Shown here: in pieces, positions 34,146 through 42,443 of the stretch
Layout: the number at the start of each line of letters is the position of its first letter
Position numbering within the stretch: position 1 is the first letter of the stretch
NCBI GenBank assembly: GCA_016788585.1
Contig: JAEURP010000006.1
Span: forward strand, 1 to 64,000
DNA from: Chthonomonas sp.
GTDB lineage: Bacteria > Armatimonadota > Fimbriimonadia > Fimbriimonadales > Fimbriimonadaceae
Length of the DNA stretch: 64,000 bases
Direction: 5' to 3'
The notes under the pieces: generated by a model
Told to the model about the DNA's origin: nothing
What the model saw: only the letters and a program-made list of their open reading frames with translations
Database searches by the model: none
Translations under genes and position numbers: made by a program

Positions 34146-35033
34146 TCAGCGACTCTTCGGGTGTGCCTTCTCGACCGTGTCCTTCAGCCTCTCGATGCTG
34201 ATATGGGTGTAGACCTGCGTGGTCGCGAGGGATTCGTGGCCGAGGAGTTGCTGCACGGTCTTGAGGTCCGCGCCGCCATCAAGCAGGTGCGTCGCGAAGG
34301 AATGTCGGAGGGTGTGGGGCGAGGTCTCGGGAGGCAGACCAGAACTCACGGCCCAGCGCTTGATGATGTTTTGCACCGTGCGCGTGGTGAGGGCTTTGCC
34401 CCACTTGTTGGTGAAAAGAGCGTCGTCGGGGCGCGGGCTCGTGGGCGTTTCGCGCTCGGATTGGAGGTACTTTTCGATCGCCCGCGCGCAGGTGCGGCCA
34501 AAGAGCGTGACTCGCTGCTTACTTCCCTTTCCTTCGACCTGGACGAGGCCATTGCCGAGGTCGAGGGCGTTCATCTTGACGCTCACGACCTCCGCGGCGC
34601 GGAGGCCGGCGGAGTACATGAGCTCGAGGATCGCGCGATCCCGGAGCGGGGTCTTGCCGGGCGGGTCTTGATCAAGGAGATCTTCAGCTTGGTGCTTGCT
34701 GATGACCTTGGGGAGTTTCTTGCGGCGGATGGGGGCTTCGAGCTGCTCGGTAGGGTCGTGGTCAAGCTTTCCTACACGCTTCAAGTAGCGCGTGAAAGCG
34801 CGAAGCGTGCTGAGCTTACGCGCGCGGGTGACGGAGGAGCCTCCGTGTTGGCGGAGGTACTTGCTGAGGGTGGCTGGGGATAGCTGGGAGGTGGCTTGGA
34901 CGTGCTGGGAGAGTTGCCGTAGATCAGCACCGTAGGCTCGCACGGTTTGGGGCGATTTGGTCGCGGCGAGCCACTTCAGGAAGTCGTCAATCTGGTCGTC
35001 GAGCTCAGACTTTCTTGAAGATGAGGCAGGCAT
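34146..35033 (-). CDS. Tyrosine recombinase, XerC/XerD type
   Basis: 295 residues. N-terminal SAM-like core-binding domain (TVRAYGADLRQLSQHV), then the catalytic set: Arg in SAGLRAAEVV, Lys in EGKGSKQR, HTLRHSFATHLL, and the final His with nucleophile Tyr in LGHESLATTQVYTH. Size and sequence fit chromosome-dimer resolution recombinases rather than phage integrases. GGAGG lies five bases before ATG 35033, inside fabF, so translation is coupled with a 29-bp overlap. XerC versus XerD cannot be decided here. Confidence 0.9.
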   Translation of the reverse strand: MPASSSRKSELDDQIDDFLKWLAATKSPQTVRAYGADLRQLSQHVQATSQLSPATLSKYLRQHGGSSVTRARKLSTLRAFTRYLKRVGKLDHDPTEQLEAPIRRKKLPKVISKHQAEDLLDQDPPGKTPLRDRAILELMYSAGLRAAEVVSVKMNALDLGNGLVQVEGKGSKQRVTLFGRTCARAIEKYLQSERETPTSPRPDDALFTNKWGKALTTRTVQNIIKRWAVSSGLPPETSPHTLRHSFATHLLDGGADLKTVQQLLGHESLATTQVYTHISIERLKDTVEKAHPKSR

Positions 35034-36258
35034 TGTGGCCTCCGAATCCGAACGAGTTGGTGAGCGCGACATTGACTTCTTGGTTACGGCCTACATTCGG
35101 GACGTAATCGAGGTCGCAATCGGGGTCGGGATTCTCGTAATTGATCGTCGGCGGCACGAAGCTGTCGCGAATCGCGAGGAGGCAGAAGATTGCTTCGACT
35201 GCGCCGGTTGCTCCAAGCGAGTGCCCAAGCATGGACTTGGTGGACGACACCGGAATCTTGTACGCGTGCTCGCCGAAGGCTTGCTTGATCGCGCCGGTTT
35301 CCTGCTTGTCGTTGTAGAACGTCGAGGTGCCGTGAGCATTGATGTAGCTCACGTCTTCGGGATTGAGGTCGGCCTTTTGCAGGGCCATGCGCATCACGCG
35401 AGTTGCGCCCGCGCCGTCGGGGTCGGGCTGAGTGATGTGGAAGGCGTCAGCGGTCATGCCGTAGCCGACGAGTTCGCCATAAATCTTCGCACCGCGAGCG
35501 ACGGCGTGATCATAGTCTTCGAGGACCAAGACACCGGCGCCCTCGCCAATGACAAAGCCATCGCGCTCCTTATCGAAGGGACGACTGGCGCGCTTGGGAT
35601 CGTCGTTGCGCGTGGTCATGGCTCGCGCGGCGCAGAAACCAGCCAGGCCGATTTCGTTGATGGGAGCCTCGGCTCCACCAGCGACCATTGCGATCGCGTC
35701 GCCACGGCGGATGATCTCGTAGGCGTCGCCGATTGAGTTCGCGCCGGTCGCGCAAGCCGTCACGACGCAGGAATTCGGCCCTTTGAGGCCATAAGAAATC
35801 GAGACCCAACCGCTCGCCATATCGGGAATCATGTACGGAACCAAGAAGGGCGACACTCGCGACGGGCCACTTTCGAGGTGACGCTTGTGCTGTTCGCCGA
35901 GCGTTTGCAGTCCGCCAATGCCGGCGCCGATGAGCACACCGATTCCCTCGCGGTTGTCGTCGGTGACGACAAGGCCACTGTCTTCGAGAGCCATCGAGGC
36001 ACCGGCTTGGGCAAATGCGATGAAACGGTCAACCTTGCGCGCGTCTTTTTTGTCGAGCCAGTCTTCGGGGTTGAAGTCTTTGACTTCGGCGGCGATCTGC
36101 GTCGAGTAGTCGCTGACATCAAAAGAAGCGATGCGATCGACGGGATTACCTCCCGCTCTCACACCGCTCCAAGTCTTTTCAACACCAGTGCCGAGCGCGG
36201 TAACGAGACCAATGCCCGTTACGACAACACGCCCCGACGACCGGTAAGGCGCAGCCAT
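35005..36258 (-). CDS. fabF: 3-oxoacyl-[acyl-carrier-protein] synthase II
   Basis: 417 residues. Thiolase fold with nucleophile Cys in VVTACATGANSIGDA, first His in NAHGTSTFYND, Lys and second His in TKSMLGHSLGATGA. It condenses malonyl-ACP with acyl-ACP. The start overlaps the acpP stop by one base (TAATG), the classic acpP-fabF arrangement, so the two are co-translated. Confidence 0.97.
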   Translation of the reverse strand: MAAPYRSSGRVVVTGIGLVTALGTGVEKTWSGVRAGGNPVDRIASFDVSDYSTQIAAEVKDFNPEDWLDKKDARKVDRFIAFAQAGASMALEDSGLVVTDDNREGIGVLIGAGIGGLQTLGEQHKRHLESGPSRVSPFLVPYMIPDMASGWVSISYGLKGPNSCVVTACATGANSIGDAYEIIRRGDAIAMVAGGAEAPINEIGLAGFCAARAMTTRNDDPKRASRPFDKERDGFVIGEGAGVLVLEDYDHAVARGAKIYGELVGYGMTADAFHITQPDPDGAGATRVMRMALQKADLNPEDVSYINAHGTSTFYNDKQETGAIKQAFGEHAYKIPVSSTKSMLGHSLGATGAVEAIFCLLAIRDSFVPPTINYENPDPDCDLDYVPNVGRNQEVNVALTNSFGFGGHNACLIFKKV

Positions 36259-36497
36259 TACTTCTTGGCTTTGATGTAGTTGACGGCGTCGCCGACCGTC
36301 TTGAGTTGTGCGACATCATCGTCTGGAATATCAATTCCAAACTCTTCTTCAAACGCCATCACGAGTTCGACGACATCGAGCGAATCCGCGCCGAGATCTT
36401 CGGTAAAGCTAGCCGCTTCGGTCACTTCTTCTTCTTTTACGCTCAATTCTTCAACGGTGACCTTGGTCACCTTGGCGAGGATTTCTTGATCCGTCAT
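36258..36497 (-). CDS. acpP: Acyl carrier protein
   Basis: 79 residues, acidic. The phosphopantetheine Ser lies in [13 protein letters not shown]. The family ending [12 protein letters not shown] is present. It carries growing acyl chains for FabF and FabI. There is no ribosome site, but TATCGT ends seven bases before the ATG with TTGCGG 18 bp further up, so a leaderless message is likely. First gene of an acpP-fabF-xerC-hypothetical operon. Confidence 0.97.
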   Translation of the reverse strand: MTDQEILAKVTKVTVEELSVKEEEVTEAASFTEDLGADSLDVVELVMAFEEEFGIDIPDDDVAQLKTVGDAVNYIKAKK

Positions 36498-36504
36498 GGG
36501 GCGA

Positions 36505-36534
36505 ACGATACCCAGCAATGGCACATTGCCGCAA
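36505..36534 (-). promoter_or_regulatory. Likely acpP promoter
   Basis: On the minus strand -35-like TTGCGG (36529-36534), an 18-bp spacer and -10-like TATCGT (36505-36510) end seven bases before the acpP ATG. Confidence 0.5.
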
Positions 36535-36621
36535 GACCCAAGACTTTTCGCGAACTGCAAACAATTACCAGTTGTCTGACTAGGGGCGGCATGTCAAAAT
36601 GAAGCTGTTCTCCCATTTGTA

Positions 36622-38028
36622 ATGCGACGCCGTTCCCTCTTGCCTCTGTTCTGCCTCGCAGGATTGTCCTGTTCCTCTCACGCCCAGCTTCGCGTGTCGG
36701 CTTGGAACATCACAAATTGGAACCAGACTGACCAGAATTCGGTCCGGTCAAACGCCGTAAAGACTGCGGTCTTTGAGACCTTTCAGGGCCGGAGCATGAA
36801 TCCGGACATCATTTTCCTCACCGAGATTATCAACCAGACCTCGCTGAACACGTTGGTCAATGTATTCAACAATGCATTCGGCAGCCCGGGGGACTTTGCG
36901 GCGTATCAATTCTTGACCGGCCCGGATACTCAGGCGGCCTGCCTCTACCGCACCTCGATGGTTGTGCCAATGGGGAATCCGGTACTGATTTCGGCGGGTG
37001 GTTCCGCGCCCGAACCGCCGCGCAATACCTACCGCTACGACTTCTGCCCCGTAGGCTACGTGAACAGTGCAACTACGATCAGCGTTTACAATGTGCACCT
37101 TAAGGCGGGCGATGCTTCCGGCGATCGGTCGCGCCGGTTGCTTGAATGCCAGCGGATCCGACTTGATGCCAATAATCTCTCCCAGCGTGCCGGGATCATG
37201 GTCGTGGGCGATTTCAATATCGATAGTAGTAGCGAATCGTCGTACCAAGAGTTGATCGGCAACCAGGCCGACAACTCGGGCCGATTTTTTGATCCGATTA
37301 ATACACCGGGCAATTGGAGTGGCAACGCGAGTTTTAAGTATGTTCATACCCAGGATCAATACGCCTCAGATGGAATAGGCGCCGGTATTGGCATTGACGA
37401 CCGCTACGACTTTATCATCATGGACGGCGGCTTGCTCGATGGCATTGGGATGCACTACTTGGGCAACTCGAACATTCCATACAGCACCTCCACGTGGAAC
37501 GATCCAAATCATAGTTACCGCTCATGGGGCAATGATGGTTCGTCTTGGTATAGCGGAACGAGCCATATGCTCACAATCGCTGGCAACACGATGGTCGGCC
37601 CGACGATTGCTCAGGCGCTAGTCACTTCGACCGGCAACCAAAGCGGCCACCTTCCGCTGTTTGCCGATGTTCGCGTGCCGGCTGTGGCCTCGACCGACGT
37701 TTTGAACCTCGACTTTGGCCTGATCGGTCCGGGATTCACTTACCAATTGCCTCTTCAGGTCGCAAACACGGGCGATACGATCAAATGGGGCATGAATGGC
37801 GTGGCTGACCTATCCTATTCTTTCAACACAACTGGCAGCTTTTTCGGCCCCGCTGGCACCTTCACCGACCGCGCGGATGACGGGCCAAAGACTCACCAAA
37901 TCACGGCGAGCACGGCAACACCGGGACGAATCAACGGCACGGTGACGATTACAACAAACGACCCTCTGAGGCCGACGTTGACGATCAACTGCACGGCGCT
38001 GATTGTGGGGACGGTGTCGCCTCCGTAG
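36622..38028 (+). CDS. Secreted endonuclease/exonuclease/phosphatase-family protein
   Basis: 468 residues. Signal peptide (PLFCLAGLSCSSHAQ). The EEP core has WNITNWN, IIFLTEI (metal-ligand Glu), YNVHLKAG, VVGDFNID and a final SGHLPLFADV with the catalytic His, all in order. A C-terminal ~100-residue beta domain (with LQVANTGDTIKWG) resembles choice-of-anchor or Ig-like modules. It probably cleaves phosphodiesters outside the cell; the substrate is not known. The stop codon is followed immediately by the left arm of four-helix cassette A. Confidence 0.82.
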   Translation: MRRRSLLPLFCLAGLSCSSHAQLRVSAWNITNWNQTDQNSVRSNAVKTAVFETFQGRSMNPDIIFLTEIINQTSLNTLVNVFNNAFGSPGDFAAYQFLTGPDTQAACLYRTSMVVPMGNPVLISAGGSAPEPPRNTYRYDFCPVGYVNSATTISVYNVHLKAGDASGDRSRRLLECQRIRLDANNLSQRAGIMVVGDFNIDSSSESSYQELIGNQADNSGRFFDPINTPGNWSGNASFKYVHTQDQYASDGIGAGIGIDDRYDFIIMDGGLLDGIGMHYLGNSNIPYSTSTWNDPNHSYRSWGNDGSSWYSGTSHMLTIAGNTMVGPTIAQALVTSTGNQSGHLPLFADVRVPAVASTDVLNLDFGLIGPGFTYQLPLQVANTGDTIKWGMNGVADLSYSFNTTGSFFGPAGTFTDRADDGPKTHQITASTATPGRINGTVTITTNDPLRPTLTINCTALIVGTVSPP

Positions 38029-38065
38029 CGGGTCTCGGGTCTGGGGTCTCGGGTCTCGATTAGGA
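38029..38065. repeat. Left inverted-word arm of four-helix cassette A
   Basis: Tandem copies of GGGTCTC (CGGGTCTCGGGTCTGGGG then TCTCGGGTCTC and TTAGG), starting on the base after the stop codon of the EEP gene. The reverse complement recurs at 38420-38452. Confidence 0.85.
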
Positions 38066-38407
38066 GGTGCGAAGGGATTCGCGGAGCTTCCATAACATGG
38101 CACCTACTCTAGTAGTCAACTCCATCTCCCGAGTAACATCAAGTTTGTAAAGGCGATCACATAGGATGAGCAGCGTCTCAACTTCGCAGCAACTCCCATA
38201 TGCAATTCCAACAAACTGAACATATTCTTTTCGATTGTTTCGGCCATATCCTTCGGCGACATTGATTGGAATCGAGTTTGCGGCTCGCCGAATCTGATTC
38301 GTCAATCCAAAGAGTTCCTCCTTTGGCAATTGCTTGGTTAGCGTGTAGATTCCAACTGAATTCTCGATTCCCATTTGCCATACATCCAACTTCTGATACG
38401 ACTGCAT
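38060..38407 (-). CDS. Four-helix-bundle protein (S23/IVS/Avd-like)
   Basis: 115 residues, family length. YQKLDVWQMGIENSVGIYTL forms the first helix, then GLTNQIRRAANSIPINVAEG with the hallmark Q-I-R-R-A and N-V-A-E-G, then KEYVQFVGIAYGSCCEVET. Such proteins are encoded inside 23S rRNA intervening sequences in some bacteria, resemble Avd of diversity-generating retroelements, and bind nucleic acid. Here it sits between protein genes, bracketed by inverted GGGTCTC runs. The frame is intact, unlike the copy at 15670-16031. Confidence 0.88.
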   Translation of the reverse strand: MQSYQKLDVWQMGIENSVGIYTLTKQLPKEELFGLTNQIRRAANSIPINVAEGYGRNNRKEYVQFVGIAYGSCCEVETLLILCDRLYKLDVTREMELTTRVGAMLWKLRESLRTS

Positions 38408-38419
38408 TGATTAGTTCTA

Positions 38420-38452
38420 CCTAAGACCCGAGACCCGAGACCCGAAACCCCA
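38420..38452. repeat. Right inverted-word arm of four-helix cassette A
   Basis: CTAAGACCCGAGACCCGAG, then ACCCGAAACCCC: reverse complement of the GGGTCTC run at 38029-38065, including the TTAGG at the inner end. RNA across the locus could fold into a ~33-bp stem with the four-helix gene in its loop. Confidence 0.85.
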
Positions 38453-38564
38453 GAAGGTAAACTACAACCGTCCGATGAGTCCAACCACGAAGCAGAAGGC
38501 CAACATTACCGGCCTCATTGCCGATATCAACGCGATCACCGCGGACACCCCCCAAGAACAGCCC

Positions 38565-39977
38565 ATGGCACAAGAAAACTTTGATGCAGATGTCGTCGTG
38601 ATCGGCGCCGGCCCTGGAGGCTATGTTGCCGCCATCCGAGCCGCCCAATATGGAGCCAAGGTCATCGTCGTCGAGAAGCAGTATCTCGGCGGAACCTGTC
38701 TCAATTGGGGCTGTATTCCCTCCAAAGCCATGATCGCAAGCGCGGAGAACTACCAGCACGCGCAGCACCTTGCCGACTACGGCGTCAATGTCGAAGGCAA
38801 GATCAGTTTTGATTTCGAGAAGATCTCGGCGCGACGAGACAAAATCGTCACGACACTACGCGGCGGCGTCGGAATGCTTCTCAAGAAGAATAAGATCGAG
38901 CACGTTGAGGGCTTTGCCAAGTTCACCGACAAGAACACGATCGAAGTCGAAAAGGACGGTCAGAAGCGCTCCATCAAGGCTAAGAACTTTATCCTCGCGA
39001 TGGGTAGCACGATCATCGTTCCTCCGATTCCTGGCCTGAAGGGCGGGCGCGACGAAGGCATCTGGACGAGCGATGACGCGGTCACTGCGCCCTTCCAGCC
39101 CAAGAAGATGCTCATCATCGGCGGCGGCGTGATCGGCGTCGAATTCGGTTACGTCTTTAATGCCCTCGGCACGGAGGTCCACGTGGTCGAAATGCTCCCT
39201 CGCGTCATCCCGATGATGGATGAGGAACTCGGAACCGAGCTCGGAAAACTCATGACCAAGCAGGGCGTCAAGTTGCACATGGGCACAGCCGTCGAGAAAC
39301 TCGAGAAGGTGAAGGACGGCTGGAAGGTCACGATGAAGAGCGGTGGCAACACTGAAGAAGTCACCGTGGACGTCGTGCTCGTAGCCGTTGGGCGACGCGC
39401 GTTCACCGACGAGATGAACCTCGAGAAGATCGGCGTCAAGCTCCAGCGCAGCGGCGTCGAGGTCAATGGCCAGATGCAGACCAGCGTGGACAACATCTAC
39501 GCGATCGGCGATGTCACTCAGCGCATTCAGCTCGCGCATGTGGCTTCCTATGAGGGCGCAATCGCGGCCGAGAACATCGTGAAGGGCAAGAAGAAAGAGG
39601 CTGACTATCGAGCCGTTCCGAATTGCATCTACACGAATCCGGAGGTCGCCAGTGTCGGCATGACCGAAGGCGAAGCCAAGGAGAAGGGCTACGACGTGAT
39701 GACCGGCAAGTTCGCCTTCCGCCCGCTCGGCAAGGCCATGGCCGCCGGAACGCAGGATGGTTTTGTAAAGGTCGTCGCCGAGAAGAAGTACGGCGAAGTT
39801 CTTGGCGTCCACATGATCGGCGCCCACGTGACCGACATGATCGCCCAAGCGGTCGTCGCGATCAAGCTTGAGGCCACCGTAGACGTCATGGTGGACACCA
39901 TCCACGCGCACCCGACCATGAGCGAAGCAATGCTCGAAGCGTATGAAGATACGCACGGCATGGCAATTCATAAATAA
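38565..39977 (+). CDS. lpd: Dihydrolipoamide dehydrogenase
   Basis: About 470 residues. FAD loop VVIGAGPGGYVAA, redox disulfide GGTCLNWGCIPSK, NAD loop IGGGVIGVEFG, second FAD site YAIGDVT and the dimer-interface HAHPTMSEAMLEAYED with the catalytic His-Glu. It is the E3 part of pyruvate, 2-oxoglutarate or glycine-cleavage complexes; no E1/E2 gene is adjacent. ATG 38565 places the FAD motif at the usual distance. The frame extends 30 codons upstream to ATG 38475. Confidence 0.96.
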   Translation: MAQENFDADVVVIGAGPGGYVAAIRAAQYGAKVIVVEKQYLGGTCLNWGCIPSKAMIASAENYQHAQHLADYGVNVEGKISFDFEKISARRDKIVTTLRGGVGMLLKKNKIEHVEGFAKFTDKNTIEVEKDGQKRSIKAKNFILAMGSTIIVPPIPGLKGGRDEGIWTSDDAVTAPFQPKKMLIIGGGVIGVEFGYVFNALGTEVHVVEMLPRVIPMMDEELGTELGKLMTKQGVKLHMGTAVEKLEKVKDGWKVTMKSGGNTEEVTVDVVLVAVGRRAFTDEMNLEKIGVKLQRSGVEVNGQMQTSVDNIYAIGDVTQRIQLAHVASYEGAIAAENIVKGKKKEADYRAVPNCIYTNPEVASVGMTEGEAKEKGYDVMTGKFAFRPLGKAMAAGTQDGFVKVVAEKKYGEVLGVHMIGAHVTDMIAQAVVAIKLEATVDVMVDTIHAHPTMSEAMLEAYEDTHGMAIHK

Positions 39978-39987
39978 CAAAGATTGC

Positions 39988-40016
39988 TTGGCACCTGCCG
40001 GGATCTTTTGTAAAAT
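39988..40016 (+). promoter_or_regulatory. Strong sigma-70-like promoter for a leaderless gene
   Basis: -35 TTGGCA (39988-39993), a spacer of exactly 17 bp and -10 TAAAAT (40011-40016), followed by six bases and the ATG at 40023. This is the clearest promoter in the window and implies a message that starts at or next to the start codon. Confidence 0.7.
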
Positions 40017-40022
40017 GGAGTC

Positions 40023-40982
40023 ATGCGGACAACTCTTCTCTTTGCGGCATTAGCCATCGGTGCGCAAGTTCATGCCTCTTTTGACCTAATGTACCTTCCC
40101 TCGATTTCGACATCGAAGGTCTTGCGCTACGACCCCGTCAACCGGGTCAGCCTCGGTGGATTTGTCGCCCCGGGAGCAGCTTCTGTTTACTATGGCGGCG
40201 GCCAAAACGGGGCCGTCAGGCTGAGTTCCGGCCCCTATGCTTATAACATGTACTCAGGTACCAATCTCGGGTTCTTGGGCAGCTACCCGAATGGGGTGGC
40301 AAATAATGGACAACCTTTCATCATGTCGGGCTCAACGCTCTACGATATGAACTTACCGACCGGCACATTAACTGGTGGCGTATCGTTGACGGTGACGGGA
40401 TCTGTTCTGTCCGCCCAGCGGCTCTCGGGCGGCAAGATTGCGCTGTTCACATTCAATTCCGGTGCAATCAACCTTGCCGTCTACAACTCTGGTGGAGGCC
40501 TACTGAGCACAACCACAAACATTTTGACCGGAGCTACCCTGACGTCATATTCATCGGCGATTAGTATCATCAATCGTAATGGACAGGATGTCGTGGCCTT
40601 CTCCCTGAAGAACTCCGCCAGCGCTTTCCATTCACTGATTAGAGGAACCATAAACCCGAGCGGCGTAGTGGCAACTACAAGCAGTGTAAACCTGTCTCAG
40701 TTCAGCGCCAACTATGCCGTCGGACTTGCCCCTGCTCACGCTGGGTATTACGTTATTGGGGCAGATGGCACAGTGAACACAACGGGGCGGTTCATTGCGT
40801 ACGACAATGACGGAGCCGGGTTCTCCTACGACAATTGGACCGAAGCTGGACTCGATCTTCGAAATGCGCAAACGTCCAACTATAGCGTCGGCATGGTGTT
40901 GGCCCCTGAGCCCGGCGAATGGCTGGCGATGAGCATGGGCGTCGGCGCCCTTCTCTTGAGAAGAAGGCGCAAACTCAATTGA
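40023..40982 (+). CDS. PEP-CTERM sorting-signal protein
   Basis: 319 residues. Signal peptide (TTLLFAALAIGAQVHAS) and a beta-rich, Gly/Ser/Thr-rich body. The C-terminal tripartite sorting signal is PEPGEWLAMSMGVGALLL followed by RRRRK. Such proteins are processed by an exosortase and delivered to the surface or matrix; no exosortase is in the window. It is transcribed from the promoter at 39988-40016 and ends at a strong hairpin. Confidence 0.88.
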   Translation: MRTTLLFAALAIGAQVHASFDLMYLPSISTSKVLRYDPVNRVSLGGFVAPGAASVYYGGGQNGAVRLSSGPYAYNMYSGTNLGFLGSYPNGVANNGQPFIMSGSTLYDMNLPTGTLTGGVSLTVTGSVLSAQRLSGGKIALFTFNSGAINLAVYNSGGGLLSTTTNILTGATLTSYSSAISIINRNGQDVVAFSLKNSASAFHSLIRGTINPSGVVATTSSVNLSQFSANYAVGLAPAHAGYYVIGADGTVNTTGRFIAYDNDGAGFSYDNWTEAGLDLRNAQTSNYSVGMVLAPEPGEWLAMSMGVGALLLRRRRKLN

Positions 40983-40988
40983 ATCTGG

Positions 40989-41016
40989 CCCCTCCCCACC
41001 AAAGAAAGGGGAGGGG
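40989..41016. terminator. Hairpin between convergent genes
   Basis: CCCCTCCCC and GGGGAGGGG pair perfectly around a 10-base A-rich loop, between the PEP-CTERM gene and the convergent GYF-domain gene. Confidence 0.6.
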
Positions 41017-41025
41017 AAGTATTAC

Positions 41026-41973
41026 CTAGACGCCTGTTGCGCTGGGCGCATTCTCAGGGAAGAGGACTCGGTACTGCTGCGCAATCGAAATATGCAGAAT
41101 TGGAGCAGTAACCAAGATGCCAATGCAACATGCGAAAATGCCGAGGCTCGCGAGGATGCTGGCGACAAAGTAGAACCCAAACATTGCCCAAGCAAAAGGA
41201 GCCATGGTTTCCCAGCTTTTGTTCAGACCCTCGCCGGCGGTGAGCTTCTGCTCGGTAATGAGGACATTAACGAAGGCAAGCCGCCCCATGAGGTAGATGC
41301 CAGGCACGATGCAGCAAAGAAATCCTAGCATGATCGCCATCATGTAGGCGATTCCAGCGATCGCATTGGGAATGAAGTTTGAAAACGGTTTGAACATGGT
41401 CGCGATGTTCAGTGGTTTGCCATCGATTTGCTCCAGCGCCATGCTCACCATTCCCGCCGACAGGGGAAAAACGACGGCCCCTTGGACCGCATAGCTCAGC
41501 AGTTGGAACCCAATGTATGCCACCCAATTGACTTGACCAGCCGCGCCACCCATCGTCGTTCCAAGTCCAAAGATCTCGGCCATGAATGAAAAGGGCATGC
41601 TGACCGCCATCGCCGCCGCATAGAACACGATAGTTGCCACCGCCCACATGCCCATGTTGACTTTGATATAGTCCCAACTCTTGGTGATGAATTCGAAGTA
41701 GATGCCTGGCGGATATTGACTGAAGGCCGAACCGCCAACGCCAGCCCTGGGATAAGGCGACTGAAACTCGCCATACGATCCCGAAGCTGGTGCGGCTGGG
41801 CCCACGCTCAGGCCCTGCACCATGTGGGCAACAATCCGCTCACCTGTTTCGGCGTCTTCAAGAGTGGACTGGGCATTCATGCGCCCTTCGGCGATCCACG
41901 CATTAAGGGTAGGAACGTCCGCCGGGCCGTATTTCTGGCCTGACGCCGTATCCACGACGAAGTACTTCTTCAC
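41026..41973 (-). CDS. GYF_2-domain multi-pass membrane protein
   Basis: 315 residues. Residues 1-50 (KKYFVVDTASGQKYGPADVP then LNAWIAEGRM) are a GYF_2/DUF4339 domain. A Gly/Pro/Ser linker follows, then five or six membrane helices with the DUF975-like look of glycerophosphoryl-diester-type membrane domains (CCIVPGIYLMGRLAFVNVLI). Such proteins are common in Planctomycetes and Armatimonadota; their function is unknown. It is preceded by the zinc ribbon gene in the opposite order. Confidence 0.75.
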   Translation of the reverse strand: MKKYFVVDTASGQKYGPADVPTLNAWIAEGRMNAQSTLEDAETGERIVAHMVQGLSVGPAAPASGSYGEFQSPYPRAGVGGSAFSQYPPGIYFEFITKSWDYIKVNMGMWAVATIVFYAAAMAVSMPFSFMAEIFGLGTTMGGAAGQVNWVAYIGFQLLSYAVQGAVVFPLSAGMVSMALEQIDGKPLNIATMFKPFSNFIPNAIAGIAYMMAIMLGFLCCIVPGIYLMGRLAFVNVLITEQKLTAGEGLNKSWETMAPFAWAMFGFYFVASILASLGIFACCIGILVTAPILHISIAQQYRVLFPENAPSATGV

Positions 41974-42018
41974 ATGGAATACGACGGAAGAAAGGGCGAT
42001 ATGGATTTTTGGTCCTAG

Positions 42019-42330
42019 CTAGAAGTCGAACAGATCGCTCAGGAAGTCGCCGCGTTTCTTCTTCTTACGGTACCGATCGTCGTCGTCGTCGTCATCGCGG
42101 TCGCGGTAGCGCTCTGGCTCCTTGTACCGGGCCGGTTCAATGCGCGGCGCGGGCGGGATGGTCTGAGGAATGAAACCGGGTTGGCTAGGGTCATTCTGGG
42201 CGGACTTTTGGATGATCTTATCGAGCTCGCCTCGATCGAGCCACACGCCGCGGCAGGTCTGGCAGAAGTCGATCTCGACGCCTAGGCGTTCGGCAATATG
42301 GAGAGGTGTATTGCAGTTCGGACAATTCAC
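42019..42330 (-). CDS. Zinc-ribbon (TFIIB-type) protein
   Basis: 103 residues. The N-terminus CPNCNTPLHI and then DFCQTCRGVWLDRGELDKII form the zf-TFIIB zinc ribbon with four Cys. The tail is low complexity: proline-rich, then RDRDDDDDDDRYRKKKKRG and the end FLSDLFDF. Probably a small nucleic-acid or protein-binding factor. GTG start six bases after TAGTCT. Confidence 0.85.
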   Translation of the reverse strand: MNCPNCNTPLHIAERLGVEIDFCQTCRGVWLDRGELDKIIQKSAQNDPSQPGFIPQTIPPAPRIEPARYKEPERYRDRDDDDDDDRYRKKKKRGDFLSDLFDF

Positions 42331-42393
42331 GATTTCAGACTACGAGCGGTTTTGCATTGGAGTTTCAATCCAAGGCGCCCCTTAACCCAGAAA

Positions 42394-42421
42394 ATCGCCC
42401 GGGCAAGCCTGCCCGGGCGAT
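42394..42421 (-). terminator. Rho-independent terminator of the DUF4382 lipoprotein gene
   Basis: A perfect 12-bp stem (ATCGCCCGGGCA / TGCCCGGGCGAT) with a 4-base loop is followed on the minus strand by TTTT. It lies 22 bp beyond the stop codon at 42444. Confidence 0.75.
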
Positions 42422-42443
42422 CACTAGAGATAGAGCCTAAATG

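Noticed and set aside
34146-35033. Tyrosine recombinase as a phage or island integrase
   Set aside because: It is co-translated with fabF in a housekeeping operon, is XerC/D-sized, and no attachment-site duplication or phage genes are seen.
38475-38564. 30-codon N-terminal extension of lpd
   Set aside because: The family FAD motif begins a few residues after ATG 38565 and the extension resembles no targeting sequence. It cannot be fully excluded.
42394-42421. 12-bp stem as a mobile palindromic element
   Set aside because: Its position right after a stop codon and the following T-run make a terminator the simpler explanation.
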